Shown here in pieces: positions 10,074-18,109 of a stretch of 64,000 bases of DNA; the stretch's first letter is position 1, and every line of letters starts with the position of its first letter. Location: contig NZ_JBBLYU010000001.1 of assembly GCF_037911135.1 (NCBI RefSeq), positions 558,001 through 622,000 on the forward strand, read 5' to 3'. The notes beneath the pieces were generated by a model that was given only the letters and a program-made list of their open reading frames with translations, did not search any database and was not told the DNA's origin. Origin of the DNA: Phaeobacter sp. A36a-5a. GTDB lineage: Bacteria; Pseudomonadota; Alphaproteobacteria; Rhodobacterales; Rhodobacteraceae. The position numbers and the translations under genes were made by a program.

Positions 10074-10790
10074 ATGAAAGCGACACATATTTTGGCCTCG
10101 GCCCTGGCCGTCGTGCTGGCAACAGGTCTGGCAAGTGCCGATGAAACCCGCATCGACCGGCAGATTGCCGTCACCGGGGACGCACGTATCGCGGTCACGC
10201 CCACGCTGGCAACAATCACGCTTGGCGTGACCGAAGAAGCTGATGAGGCCGCGCTGGCCATGTCGGCCGTCTCGACCAAGATGGTGGAGGTCGTCGATGA
10301 GTTGAGAGCGGCCGGCATCGCGGCTGAGGATATGCAGACCCAGCAGATCTCGCTCAACCCGGTCTGGTCGCAGGATCGCAGCTATGACGACGGGCGCCGC
10401 AAGATTACCGGGTTCTCGGCGTCAAATACCCTGGCCCTCAGGATCCGCGATCTGGATCGCCTGGGCGAGGTGCTCGATCAGGTGCTGAGGGTCGGCGCCA
10501 ATGATTTCCGCGGGCTTAGCTTTGGTGTGGCCGATCCGGCCAAGGTGCAGGACCAGATCCGGGGGGCAGCGGTAAAGGATGCCCTGCGCAAGGCGACCCA
10601 GCTCGCCGAAGCCGCTGGGGTCGAACTGGGGCCGGTACGGTCGATCCATGACCGCGAGACCGGCGGTGGCCAGCCGATGATGGCGATGGAGATGGCTCGT
10701 AGCGCCCCTATGCCGATCGAGGCGGGCGAACTGAGCTTTAGTCACAGCGTGTCGGTTGTCTACGATATCAAATCCACCGACGCCGACTAA
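10074..10790 (+). CDS. Exported SIMPL-domain (DUF541) protein
   Basis: A 238-residue protein with a cleavable signal peptide (a Lys-containing N-terminus, a hydrophobic core ASALAVVLATGL, then ASA near residue 22). The mature part shows the SIMPL/DUF541 pattern: VTGDARIAVTPTLATITLGV early, then FSASNTLALRIRDLDRLGEVLDQ and a C-terminal SVVYDI strand. Members are periplasmic or outer-membrane-associated and linked to stress tolerance, with no firm biochemical activity. The ATG at 10074 follows the ribosome site AAGGGAG; the longer open frame has no support. Confidence 0.88.
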   Translation: MKATHILASALAVVLATGLASADETRIDRQIAVTGDARIAVTPTLATITLGVTEEADEAALAMSAVSTKMVEVVDELRAAGIAAEDMQTQQISLNPVWSQDRSYDDGRRKITGFSASNTLALRIRDLDRLGEVLDQVLRVGANDFRGLSFGVADPAKVQDQIRGAAVKDALRKATQLAEAAGVELGPVRSIHDRETGGGQPMMAMEMARSAPMPIEAGELSFSHSVSVVYDIKSTDAD

Positions 10791-10799
10791 CCACATAAC

Positions 10800-10827
10800 A
10801 AAAAGGCCGGGTTACCCCGGCCTTTTT
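10800..10827. terminator. Bidirectional rho-independent terminator
   Basis: Perfect twelve-base arms (AAAAAGGCCGGG and its complement) enclose a four-base loop and end in T5 on the plus strand and, read on the other strand, also in T5. It sits between the convergent SIMPL gene and the metY-type gene and would stop both. Confidence 0.9.
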
Positions 10828-10850
10828 CATGTTTTGGCAGTGCCGTTTCC

Positions 10851-12143
10851 CTAGCTGGTGGCGGCGGTCAGCGCCTGATCCAGATCGGCGATCAGGTCTT
10901 CAGCATTTTCGATCCCGATCGAGACACGCACGACATTGGCCCCGGCGCCGGCGGCTTCCTGCTGTTCCGGCGTCAGCTGACGGTGGGTGGTGGAGGCCGA
11001 GTGGATGATCAGCGACCGGGTATCGCCAAGGTTCGCGACATGGCTGAAAATTTCGAGAGAGTTCACCAGTTTGACACAGGCGTCATAGCCGCCCTTGACC
11101 GCAAAGGTGAACAGCCCGCCGGTGCCCTTGGGATAGTGCTCCTTGGCACGGGCGTGATATGGCGACGAGGGCAGCCCCGCATAGGTCACATAATCAACCC
11201 GCGGATCCTGTTCGAGCCAGGACGCAACGGTTTTGGCGTTCTCGCAGTGGCGTTCCATCCGCAGGCTAAGGGTTTCGACCCCCATCAAGGTGTAATGCGC
11301 GGCCTGTGGGTTCATCGTCATGCCGAGGTCACGCAGACCGATGGCAATCCCGTGGAAGGTAAAGGCCAGCCCGCCAAAGGTCTCGTGGAACTTCAGCCCG
11401 TGATAGGCCGGTTCGGGCTGCGACAGCGACGGGAATTTGTCATCTGCCGACCAGTCGAATTTGCCGGAATCGACAATCACGCCGCCGGTGACGGTACCAT
11501 TGCCGGTCAGGTATTTCGTGGTGGAATGCACCACCAGCGTCGCACCATGGGCAATTGGATTGCAGAGGTATGGCGTGGCAGATGTGTTGTCGATGATCAG
11601 CGGCACGCCCGCCGCATCTGCAACATCCGCAATCGAGCGGATATCGGTCACATAGCCGCCGGGGTTGGCGACCGATTCCCCAAATACGGCCCGTGTATCG
11701 TCATCAATTGCGGCCGCAACCGCATCCGGATCGTCAAAATCGACAAATTTCGCTGACCAGCCAAAGCGTTTGATGGTCTGGCTGAACTGGGTGACGGTGC
11801 CTCCATAAAGGCGCGTCGATGCAACGACGTTACGGCCCGGGCCCATCAGCGGGAACAGCGCCATGATCTGTGCGGCGTGGCCGGAAGAGCAGCAGACCGC
11901 GCCGACGCCGCCTTCCAGGGTCGCAATGCGCTCCTGAAGTACGGCGACCGTGGGGTTGGTCAGGCGCGAATAGATAAAGCCAACTTCCTGCAGATTGAAC
12001 AGGGCGGCGGCGTGATCTGCATCGCGGAACACATAGGCCGTGGTCTGGTAGATCGGTGTCTGCCGCGCACCGGTGGCCGGATCGGGCTTGGCGCCCGCGT
12101 GAATCTGCAATGTGTCGAACCCGTAGCTTGGCGCTTCAGACAT
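10851..12143 (-). CDS. metY: O-acetylhomoserine sulfhydrylase (aminocarboxypropyltransferase)
   Basis: PLP enzyme of the Cys/Met metabolism family that makes homocysteine from O-acetylhomoserine and sulfide. The 430 residues match the longer MetY branch rather than the shorter MetB/MetC enzymes. Visible features are the N-terminal FDTLQIHAGAKPDPATGA, the substrate loop YSRLTNPT, and the PLP lysine in HSTTKYLTGNG near residue 208. The start at 12143 is backed by an AAGGGGAG ribosome site; the frame is open further upstream but has no site. It ends at the shared terminator. Confidence 0.93.
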   Translation of the reverse strand: MSEAPSYGFDTLQIHAGAKPDPATGARQTPIYQTTAYVFRDADHAAALFNLQEVGFIYSRLTNPTVAVLQERIATLEGGVGAVCCSSGHAAQIMALFPLMGPGRNVVASTRLYGGTVTQFSQTIKRFGWSAKFVDFDDPDAVAAAIDDDTRAVFGESVANPGGYVTDIRSIADVADAAGVPLIIDNTSATPYLCNPIAHGATLVVHSTTKYLTGNGTVTGGVIVDSGKFDWSADDKFPSLSQPEPAYHGLKFHETFGGLAFTFHGIAIGLRDLGMTMNPQAAHYTLMGVETLSLRMERHCENAKTVASWLEQDPRVDYVTYAGLPSSPYHARAKEHYPKGTGGLFTFAVKGGYDACVKLVNSLEIFSHVANLGDTRSLIIHSASTTHRQLTPEQQEAAGAGANVVRVSIGIENAEDLIADLDQALTAATS

Positions 12144-12315
12144 GGATGTGCTCCCCTTGGATGGTCGAATACGTCTCGCGCGTAAGAACACTCCGCCACG
12201 GCGCGTAAGGCAAGGCGCAATTTGGACGCGCCTCTTGATCGGTGACGCCGGGGCCGATTGAAACAGCGCTGCCTGGCCCTTGGTCCTGATCCGGGGCTGC
12301 CAGCGGCGGCGCCGG

Positions 12316-13305
12316 TTATCGCATCCAGAAGCCTGCGGATTTGATCCGATTGCGCAGGGCCTGCTCCTTGCGAGGCAGGTTGTCGCGGTCAAACATCGCG
12401 CGCAGCTTGGCACCGCGCCCCTGGTAGATCATCCGTTTCATCGGCTCATATTGCTTCAGAACTTTCTTGATTTTGTTCGGGCTTGCCACGGTCTCCAGCG
12501 CGTCGACAACGGCGTCGCTCTCGCGCGCATATAGCAGCGGGAAGCTGCGGTAGTGGCAGCTGGTCACCCCGTCGAGATATCCCTCCGGCAGCGTGTCGCG
12601 GCCACCGCCCAGGCTGTGGATGACAAGGGGCAGGGCGATCTGGTCCAGCCAGGGGTCCAGTGACTGCCCGATCAGCGCCATGGGCAGGTCGTCGCGGATT
12701 GATGTCGCATAGTCGAGAAACCGGCGCCCAAAGACCTGCGGACAGGCACCATAGAAATAGCCGGCATTGAAGTAGAGATAGCGGCGCCAGAAATTTTCGG
12801 GCTGGCTGAGATCGAGGCTGCTGTCAAAATCCAGATCGAAACGGTCATAGAGCGCCCGCCAGATTCCTGTCATATCGGGCCCATAGAGCGTGGGCTTCGG
12901 CCAGGTGCCTTCGCGCCGCAGCGATGCCGAGGGCCGACCAAAATCAAACGGCAGCTGATCAATCGGACCGGTGATCAGCGTATCACTGTCAAAGAAGACA
13001 AAAGGCTGCCCCTCAGGAAGCGCCAGAAGCGCCTCGATCTTGTTCCCATAGGGGTAGGCCTGACCAAAGACGTCGGACTGAAATGGCAGGAGGTGCGCCC
13101 CAAGCATATCCAGCGCCTGCAAGACCGGCTGGCTGCGGATGCTCGGGTCCTTGTGCCACTTGGGTCCAGGCTGCGGAACCGCCACATAGAGCCGCCCGGC
13201 AAAATCGGGAGCATAGTGTCGCAGAGAGGCGGCAAACAGCACCGCCTCATATTGCAACCGTCCGGCCTGTCCGATGATCATGATGTTGAAATGGGGATCG
13301 GTCAT
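12316..13305 (-). CDS. Glycosyltransferase-like protein
   Basis: A 329-residue cytosolic protein. The N-terminus (HFNIMIIGQAGRLQYEAVLF) and the FVFFDSDTLI motif near residue 108 fit a GT-A fold, where DSD would bind metal and the nucleotide sugar. FNAGYFYGACP and the Trp/Asp-rich WLDQIALPLV are reminiscent of family 8-type enzymes. No sugar acceptor can be inferred. Its ATG overlaps the stop of a short upstream frame in an ATGA arrangement, suggesting translational coupling. Confidence 0.6.
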   Translation of the reverse strand: MTDPHFNIMIIGQAGRLQYEAVLFAASLRHYAPDFAGRLYVAVPQPGPKWHKDPSIRSQPVLQALDMLGAHLLPFQSDVFGQAYPYGNKIEALLALPEGQPFVFFDSDTLITGPIDQLPFDFGRPSASLRREGTWPKPTLYGPDMTGIWRALYDRFDLDFDSSLDLSQPENFWRRYLYFNAGYFYGACPQVFGRRFLDYATSIRDDLPMALIGQSLDPWLDQIALPLVIHSLGGGRDTLPEGYLDGVTSCHYRSFPLLYARESDAVVDALETVASPNKIKKVLKQYEPMKRMIYQGRGAKLRAMFDRDNLPRKEQALRNRIKSAGFWMR

Positions 13306-13658
13306 GTTGTGGCGTCCGGTTTTCTGGCGATGCGGTGTTCATATACTTTCGACACGTATGCGACATCCCCTGCAATGCGGTTGCGGCCATGATCATATAT
13401 TTCCACCACCGCTGCCAGTAGGTCTCTGGAGAGATTGGCATTTGCTGCCTGACCGCCTGCCTGTCGAACCAGCAGGCGCAGGTTTCGCCTGAGCGCTACT
13501 ATTTCGTCAATGCGCCTGCAAGGCAGGGCTTCAGCGGCCTCCTGTCTGACCACGACGAACACTGCGCCGATCGCTACGAGAGGGCACGGGCTCTGCTGCG
13601 AAATTGACGCCGCGAAATTCTCGGGTGGGTGACGAATTTTTCGTCTTGCACCCTCCAT
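13302..13658 (-). CDS. Possible small protein coupled to the glycosyltransferase-like gene
   Basis: An open frame on the same strand ends in an ATGA overlap with the downstream gene, the usual sign of coupled translation. The C-terminal 70 residues (RRIDEIVALRRNLRLLVRQ and onward) look helical and protein-like. The N-terminal part is doubtful and the true start is unclear; a GTG near the middle is possible. No family recognised. It could still be a chance frame. Confidence 0.3.
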   Translation of the reverse strand: MEGARRKIRHPPENFAASISQQSPCPLVAIGAVFVVVRQEAAEALPCRRIDEIVALRRNLRLLVRQAGGQAANANLSRDLLAAVVEIYDHGRNRIAGDVAYVSKVYEHRIARKPDATT

Positions 13659-13684
13659 CCAGAGACGCTATTTCGCTGCCCAAG

Positions 13685-13760
13685 GCCCCTATAGCTCAGC
13701 TGGTAGAGCAACTGATTTGTAATCAGTAGGTCCGCGGTTCGAGTCCGTGTGGGGGCACCA
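13685..13760 (+). tRNA. tRNA-Thr (anticodon TGT)
   Basis: A complete 76-base cloverleaf: acceptor arms GCCCCTA and TGGGGGC, D arm with AGCTCAGCTGGTAGAGCA, anticodon stem CTGAT/ATCAG with loop TTTGTAA (anticodon TGT), T arm with GGTTCGAGTCC, and an encoded CCA. Its 3' half is the integration site of element A and, through a second copy, of element B. Confidence 0.95.
13715..13760 (+). repeat. Attachment site, left copy (attL of element A)
   Basis: The last 46 bases of the tRNA region, from the anticodon stem to the CCA end, recur without mismatch at 28800-28845. Identity stops abruptly after CACCA on the right and at the anticodon stem on the left, as expected for site-specific tyrosine recombinase integration into a tRNA gene. 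Confidence 0.92.
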
Positions 13761-13901
13761 CTCAAACACCAGCTAAACACCGAGTTTCAAAGCGATTACC
13801 TCAATGAAATGAGGTGCTTGCGCAATCCGTGGTTGGGTTTGAGTGCGGTTAGAACATAACATGAACCTTGTAACGCAAAGGCCATTACAAGGAATTCAAA
13901 A

Positions 13902-15146
13902 ATGCCCCATATCAAATTCACAGACACCAGTGTCGGTGCGATTCCGACGCCGGACAAGACCGTCTGGTACACAGACCCTGAGCAGAAAGGCTTGCGCCTT
14001 TGTGTGACAAAGACCGGCGTTAAGACTTGGTACGTTAACAAGTGGGATCCGACAGCGAACAAAGTGCGCTCGGTCAAGCTCGCCCAATGGGCGTCGAAGG
14101 TGACGCACTGCAAATGGGCGAAGGATCAGCGCGGCCTTGTCGCGCATGGCATCGTGTCGGGCGACGTCTTGAACAAGGCCGAGACACGGGCGAAGGAGGC
14201 GGACGAGAAGGCCAACGCGCTGCCGACGTTTCGCGAGGCTCTTGAACAGTTCATCGAACACCGCACTACCAGCAGGCAATCGGGCAAGGCGCGGATGCTG
14301 GCGACAACGGCCAAGGACTACCGCGCGACGTTTAACAAGCATCTGGCGCAATGGGCGGACGTGCATGTGGACAAGTTGCCGATTCTTGAGATCAATCAAT
14401 ACCTGAATGCCGTGCAGATCACGCGCCCGAATGCCGCCCATGTCGCGGCTACGGTCGCCGGGGCGACGGTACGTTTCATCAATAAGCTCTGCGCCCTTGC
14501 TCTGCCGATCCCGTCGCTGCTGGAAGGCACCAAGATGCGGTCGCGCGTCGAGACGGGCAAACTCGATATGCAAGTCCCTTGGGAGGACCGCTGGGATGAG
14601 ATCGAAGAAATCCCGAATGAGCATATCCGCCTGTGTTGGAAGATCACTTGGTATACGGGCTTCCGAGGCCGTGGGCTGCGCGCTTTGACGTGGGACCAAG
14701 TTGATCTCGAAGACGGTGTTGTGACCTTCGACAGGCTCAAGCGTCAGGAGGTTGAGCGCACCATCGTTCTCGCGGACGATGTGGTCAGGTTGTTTAAACG
14801 CCTTCACGAAATTCGCTTTGATGACTGTGAATGGGTGTTCCCGTCGCGTGTCGTGCGCCGGGAAACGCGCGGCCACCTGGACGTGCTGGACAAACTGCCT
14901 CTGACGAAGCCGGGTGACATGCGCCACTTTTGGATGACGGTTGCGCGGGAGGTAGCCCCGCGTCACGTTCACAGGTGGCTGGCACAGCAGACCATGACCG
15001 ACAATGACCTGCGGATGCTCGGCCACTATGGCGAACCGACGTATGAAGAACAGAAGGCGGCGGCAAATGCGATTGCGGCGGCGATCAGCAAGCGGATTCA
15101 GGCAGCACCTTCTTCCGTTGTTGAATTGCGCCGAAACACCGCCTAA
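13902..15146 (+). CDS. Tyrosine-recombinase integrase of element A
   Basis: A 414-residue phage-type integrase placed 140 bases from the tRNA attachment site, so very probably the enzyme that integrated element A. The N-terminal third resembles the arm-binding DUF4102-like domain. The first catalytic Arg is in TGFRGRGLRALTWDQVD near residue 265. The second Arg lies in PGDMRHFWMTVA, LGHYGE gives the following His, and the Tyr nucleophile is probably in PTYEEQ. The first His of the usual H-x-x-R box is Gly here (GDMR). The preceding gap from the tRNA contains no other gene. Confidence 0.88.
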   Translation: MPHIKFTDTSVGAIPTPDKTVWYTDPEQKGLRLCVTKTGVKTWYVNKWDPTANKVRSVKLAQWASKVTHCKWAKDQRGLVAHGIVSGDVLNKAETRAKEADEKANALPTFREALEQFIEHRTTSRQSGKARMLATTAKDYRATFNKHLAQWADVHVDKLPILEINQYLNAVQITRPNAAHVAATVAGATVRFINKLCALALPIPSLLEGTKMRSRVETGKLDMQVPWEDRWDEIEEIPNEHIRLCWKITWYTGFRGRGLRALTWDQVDLEDGVVTFDRLKRQEVERTIVLADDVVRLFKRLHEIRFDDCEWVFPSRVVRRETRGHLDVLDKLPLTKPGDMRHFWMTVAREVAPRHVHRWLAQQTMTDNDLRMLGHYGEPTYEEQKAAANAIAAAISKRIQAAPSSVVELRRNTA

Positions 15147-15287
15147 ATTGAAGCCACCAATACCTCCATGCCTATAGGTGGTGACCCGGATAGGTGTGAG
15201 GCCGACGCGTGAGAGTAGTGGCATTGCCACTCAGGAAGCGGGAGACGCGGTTCGGTCATGTGGGTTCCCATCACAGGACCTATAATC

Positions 15288-15521
15288 ATGACCATTGACC
15301 AAATCGCGTCACAAATTGACTCTCTCCGGGCGGACTTGATCCGTTCAAATCCACCTCTGGTAATGACCAGCGCCGAAGCCGCCGAGTTTCTTGGCGTGTC
15401 AGATGAAACAATGCTTCGCTGGCGCAAAGACGGTTTTGGACCGTCATATTCGCAGCCCAATTGCCGAATTGTGCGATACCTTCGCGACGACGTGGTCGCA
15501 TGGCTCGAGGAGAATCGGTGA
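15288..15521 (+). CDS. Small helix-turn-helix (excisionase/AlpA-like) protein
   Basis: A 77-residue protein whose C-terminal half is a MerR-like winged helix: MTSAEAAEFLGVSDETMLRWRKDG then GP, a beta wing, and DDVVAWLEENR. Such proteins act as excisionases or as activators of satellite genes. The ATG at 15288 was chosen; an in-frame start 10 codons upstream is possible. Its stop overlaps the next start in TGATG, so both are translated together. Confidence 0.7.
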   Translation: MTIDQIASQIDSLRADLIRSNPPLVMTSAEAAEFLGVSDETMLRWRKDGFGPSYSQPNCRIVRYLRDDVVAWLEENR

Positions 15522-16705
15522 TGGCTCAGAAAATAGACAGTGTCGTTTTTCAAGAAGCCGACGCCATCAAGCAATTCCTCCTTGGGCAGAACAAGCGTGT
15601 CGAGGCATGGTTCGCCGAAAACTGGGAACGTCTCGACGACATGACGGGGCCGATCCACAAAAGCACCGTGTCAAAAGCATTGAGCGGTACGCCTGTCGTT
15701 GAACCCGTAGTGAACGCATTGGACGTCATGTTCGACGAAATCCGGGCTGACCCTTGGGCATGGTGTGAACCGCCTGAGTCGATTGACGACCTGGCACCCT
15801 ACGCACCGATGAACTGGTGGTTCAAAACCCTTGAACTCAGCAAGGTTATGTCGTGGTCCCGATTTGAGGCGATGCGCACGCGACCGTTCTCGGAAAACCA
15901 ACGCGAAGACGTGCAGCAGCGCCTCAGCGAATGGCGTGAACGGCTTCGCCGGGTGTGCGATCAGTTCAATCGCGATCAGGCCCTCGTGCGTGCGTTAGAG
16001 TCAGATGAAGAACCCGAGTATCAGTGGTGGGTGCGCGATGGTGACGGAATTCGTCTTGGGCGAGGCGATGGCGCATTCCGTCGCCGTGTCGGCAATCCGG
16101 GGCTACACGGTCGGTCGGACGACGAGATCGGCATGGCTTGGGTGCTCGCAGATGCGACGTTGACACTGCCCGACGTTGCGCGCGCCGAGTTGACCTATTC
16201 GCGTCCGCAGGGCGTCCCAGTTGCCGATCACTATTCAGAGCCGGTCGAGCCTTGGAACGGTCAGGAGTTCTCGGGGATCGAGATTGCAGAAGTCGGTGGG
16301 CAACAGGTGAAGCATCGCGTTTGCTTCTATTGGTATGGGGATCGCTATCACGTCGAAGACGTCGAACCCTTTGCAGAAATCTGGGACGACGGGTGGCGCG
16401 CGCCGTCGCAGGATGAACGCGATCTACTGGAAACCGGAATGCAGGTCACGAGTATGACCAAGGCGCAATTCGAAGCGCAGCGGAATGAATGGATCGACAG
16501 AGCTTGGAAGGCTCGGAACGCAAACATGACGTCCATGGAGCGCGTCATGAAACCTGACGGCATTCCAAGGTCTGAGATTGAAGCCGATTTCCAGAGCCGA
16601 TTGGATGGTATCGACGACGAAAAGGCATGCGACGAGCAACGGGAAATTGCTCGCCGCAGGAATGCCTTTAGGCGGGGATTGCGGCGGCGAACAATTCACC
16701 CATGA
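15521..16705 (+). CDS. Unidentified element A protein with a possible HTH
   Basis: A 394-residue soluble protein overlapped with the AlpA-like gene by one base. A stretch near residue 50 (IHKSTVSKALSG) looks like the recognition helix of a lambda-repressor-type domain. The middle and C-terminal parts are rich in Trp, Asp and Arg and show no motif I recognise. Its position right after the integrase and HTH gene suggests a control or replication role in the element, but no function can be assigned. Confidence 0.6.
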   Translation: MAQKIDSVVFQEADAIKQFLLGQNKRVEAWFAENWERLDDMTGPIHKSTVSKALSGTPVVEPVVNALDVMFDEIRADPWAWCEPPESIDDLAPYAPMNWWFKTLELSKVMSWSRFEAMRTRPFSENQREDVQQRLSEWRERLRRVCDQFNRDQALVRALESDEEPEYQWWVRDGDGIRLGRGDGAFRRRVGNPGLHGRSDDEIGMAWVLADATLTLPDVARAELTYSRPQGVPVADHYSEPVEPWNGQEFSGIEIAEVGGQQVKHRVCFYWYGDRYHVEDVEPFAEIWDDGWRAPSQDERDLLETGMQVTSMTKAQFEAQRNEWIDRAWKARNANMTSMERVMKPDGIPRSEIEADFQSRLDGIDDEKACDEQREIARRRNAFRRGLRRRTIHP

Positions 16706-16977
16706 TCTGACGCCGTTTGTCGCGATTAACACGATCCCGCAGCCATTGGGAACAGGTTGCGGGGTCGTTGAGCGCGCCTGCGCGTGCCATGCGGTTCAGA
16801 AGGCGGGGGTGGACTGTGGGCGGGAAGTCAAAAGGCATTCGGGTCATCCTTTTCCGTTGGGGTTGATGCTTGGCATCATACAGGCAGCGTGCAGCGGTAT
16901 CCGACCACGGAACAAGGTGGGAATAACTCGGTTATAGGTCCAAGTATGATGCGCGTACTGCACAGGCGGTTTGCATT

Positions 16978-17003
16978 TGTGCGCGCGTGCGCGTGCGCGC
17001 GTA
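16978..17003. repeat. Alternating purine-pyrimidine tract
   Basis: Twenty-six bases alternate strictly between purine and pyrimidine, mainly GC/GT steps (units such as GCGCGCGTGC). Such tracts can adopt Z-form DNA under negative supercoiling. Confidence 0.75.
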
Positions 17004-17067
17004 AAACGACAACGGCAGTCAACATTGTCGACCGCTGTTGTTGCAACTCACGTTGACGAGCAAATCT

Positions 17068-17202
17068 CGTGCAGGGCGTGCAGCACGTGCATCAGTTGTA
17101 ATGATTACAATAGGTTAGTGGTGAATTGGCGTGCATCAGGGCGTGCAGGATCGTGGCGCAAGAATGCAGTAACGCGTTGAGAATACAGAGTTTTCGCGTG
17201 CA
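17068..17202. repeat. Cluster of six CGTGCA motifs
   Basis: CGTGCA begins at 17068, 17077, 17086, 17130, 17142 and 17197, all on the same strand. The first three are spaced exactly nine bases apart. The arrangement resembles short iterons or regulator sites. Confidence 0.55.
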
Positions 17203-17836
17203 TCATGTCCAAGGCTGTATGATCTACTCGGTGTTTTGCTTTGCAATCCTGATCATCACATACGCGTAAAGCGGTGATCTTCTTGGTCAATATCGTCCCT
17301 GACTCCCGTGAGAAAGACGTCCCCTTGAGGCGTATCTCAAGCCCAACTGATAGGCTATCAGTGGGTCCAGTGCGCCAACTCATTGAACTGTAAGCATCTT
17401 TCTGCATTCGCGACTTGTAACGCACCGCATGTTACAAGGTTTTCGTCGATTTGGCCTCGACCACCCCCTTTCTCTGCCGTCGATCCCCGGACCCGGGCGC
17501 GTTTAGAAGATCACAAATCCACGATTTTCCCGCCGCGCCCGCACGGCACATATCGCCCATGCCCTGCCACCGCATCAAAGCCGCAGCGAAACCGTCCAAG
17601 CAACGCGTTCCTGCACATGCGCCCCACCATCATGCCCGCCACCCCACAACCGCCCGTCTCTGACGCGCTCTGCGAGCCTGCGTAAACCGCCCATTCGCGC
17701 CACCTGCTTTTCGCGGTTCGCTACCTGAAACTCCGGGAACGCCCACTGATCGTTCCTGATATGTTCTCTCTATGCTCGCAAGTCGGAAGGTCGCCCGCAC
17801 CGGCCCGCCGACATCCAAACAGAGAAAGATATTCGA

Positions 17837-18109
17837 ATGCCCCTGCACGTCACAATCCAGCCGACGCCTCACGGTTCCCGCCTCTTGGGCGAAGACATTC
17901 ACACGGCCTTCCACATGGACGTGCCGCTGCCTCCTGATGACCTCCACCAACTGATCATCGCTGCCGCAAAATCCGACGACCTGCATCCGCGCGCCGAACT
18001 CATGGGCGTGATCGCTGATCGAACGCCCGAAGGCGTCCGCATCCGCGTTGTCGCCAATGCGGCCCATTTCGACATTCCTTGGCCCCTGATCGTGCGAGGC
18101 ATCAAGTGA
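17837..18109 (+). CDS. Small protein upstream of the portal gene
   Basis: A 90-residue protein beginning MPLHVTIQPTPHGSRLLGED. No family recognised. It ends in a GTGA overlap with the portal gene, so it is the first gene of the packaging operon and is translated with it. Many dsDNA phages place a small head-related protein here; a function for this one is not evident. Confidence 0.6.
   Translation: MPLHVTIQPTPHGSRLLGEDIHTAFHMDVPLPPDDLHQLIIAAAKSDDLHPRAELMGVIADRTPEGVRIRVVANAAHFDIPWPLIVRGIK

Larger units (their letters stand above)
16706..17836. other. 1.1 kb non-coding stretch with repeated motifs
   Basis: No convincing gene was found on either strand; the open frames here look like chance frames. 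The stretch has a perfect 26-base alternating purine-pyrimidine tract (16978-17003), six copies of CGTGCA between 17068 and 17202, and AT-richer DNA between them. It separates the control genes from the packaging genes of element A and may hold a promoter region, replication origin or packaging site. Confidence 0.6.

Noticed and set aside
13896-15230. A 444-residue minus-strand open frame
   Set aside because: Antisense to the element A integrase; no domain-like pattern.
16578-16937. A 119-residue plus-strand frame overlapping the end of the 394-residue gene
   Set aside because: Mostly in another frame of a better supported gene; no ribosome site.
17105-17425. A 106-residue minus-strand frame in the element A gap
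   Set aside because: No ribosome site, no domain-like pattern, and it overlaps the CGTGCA motif cluster.
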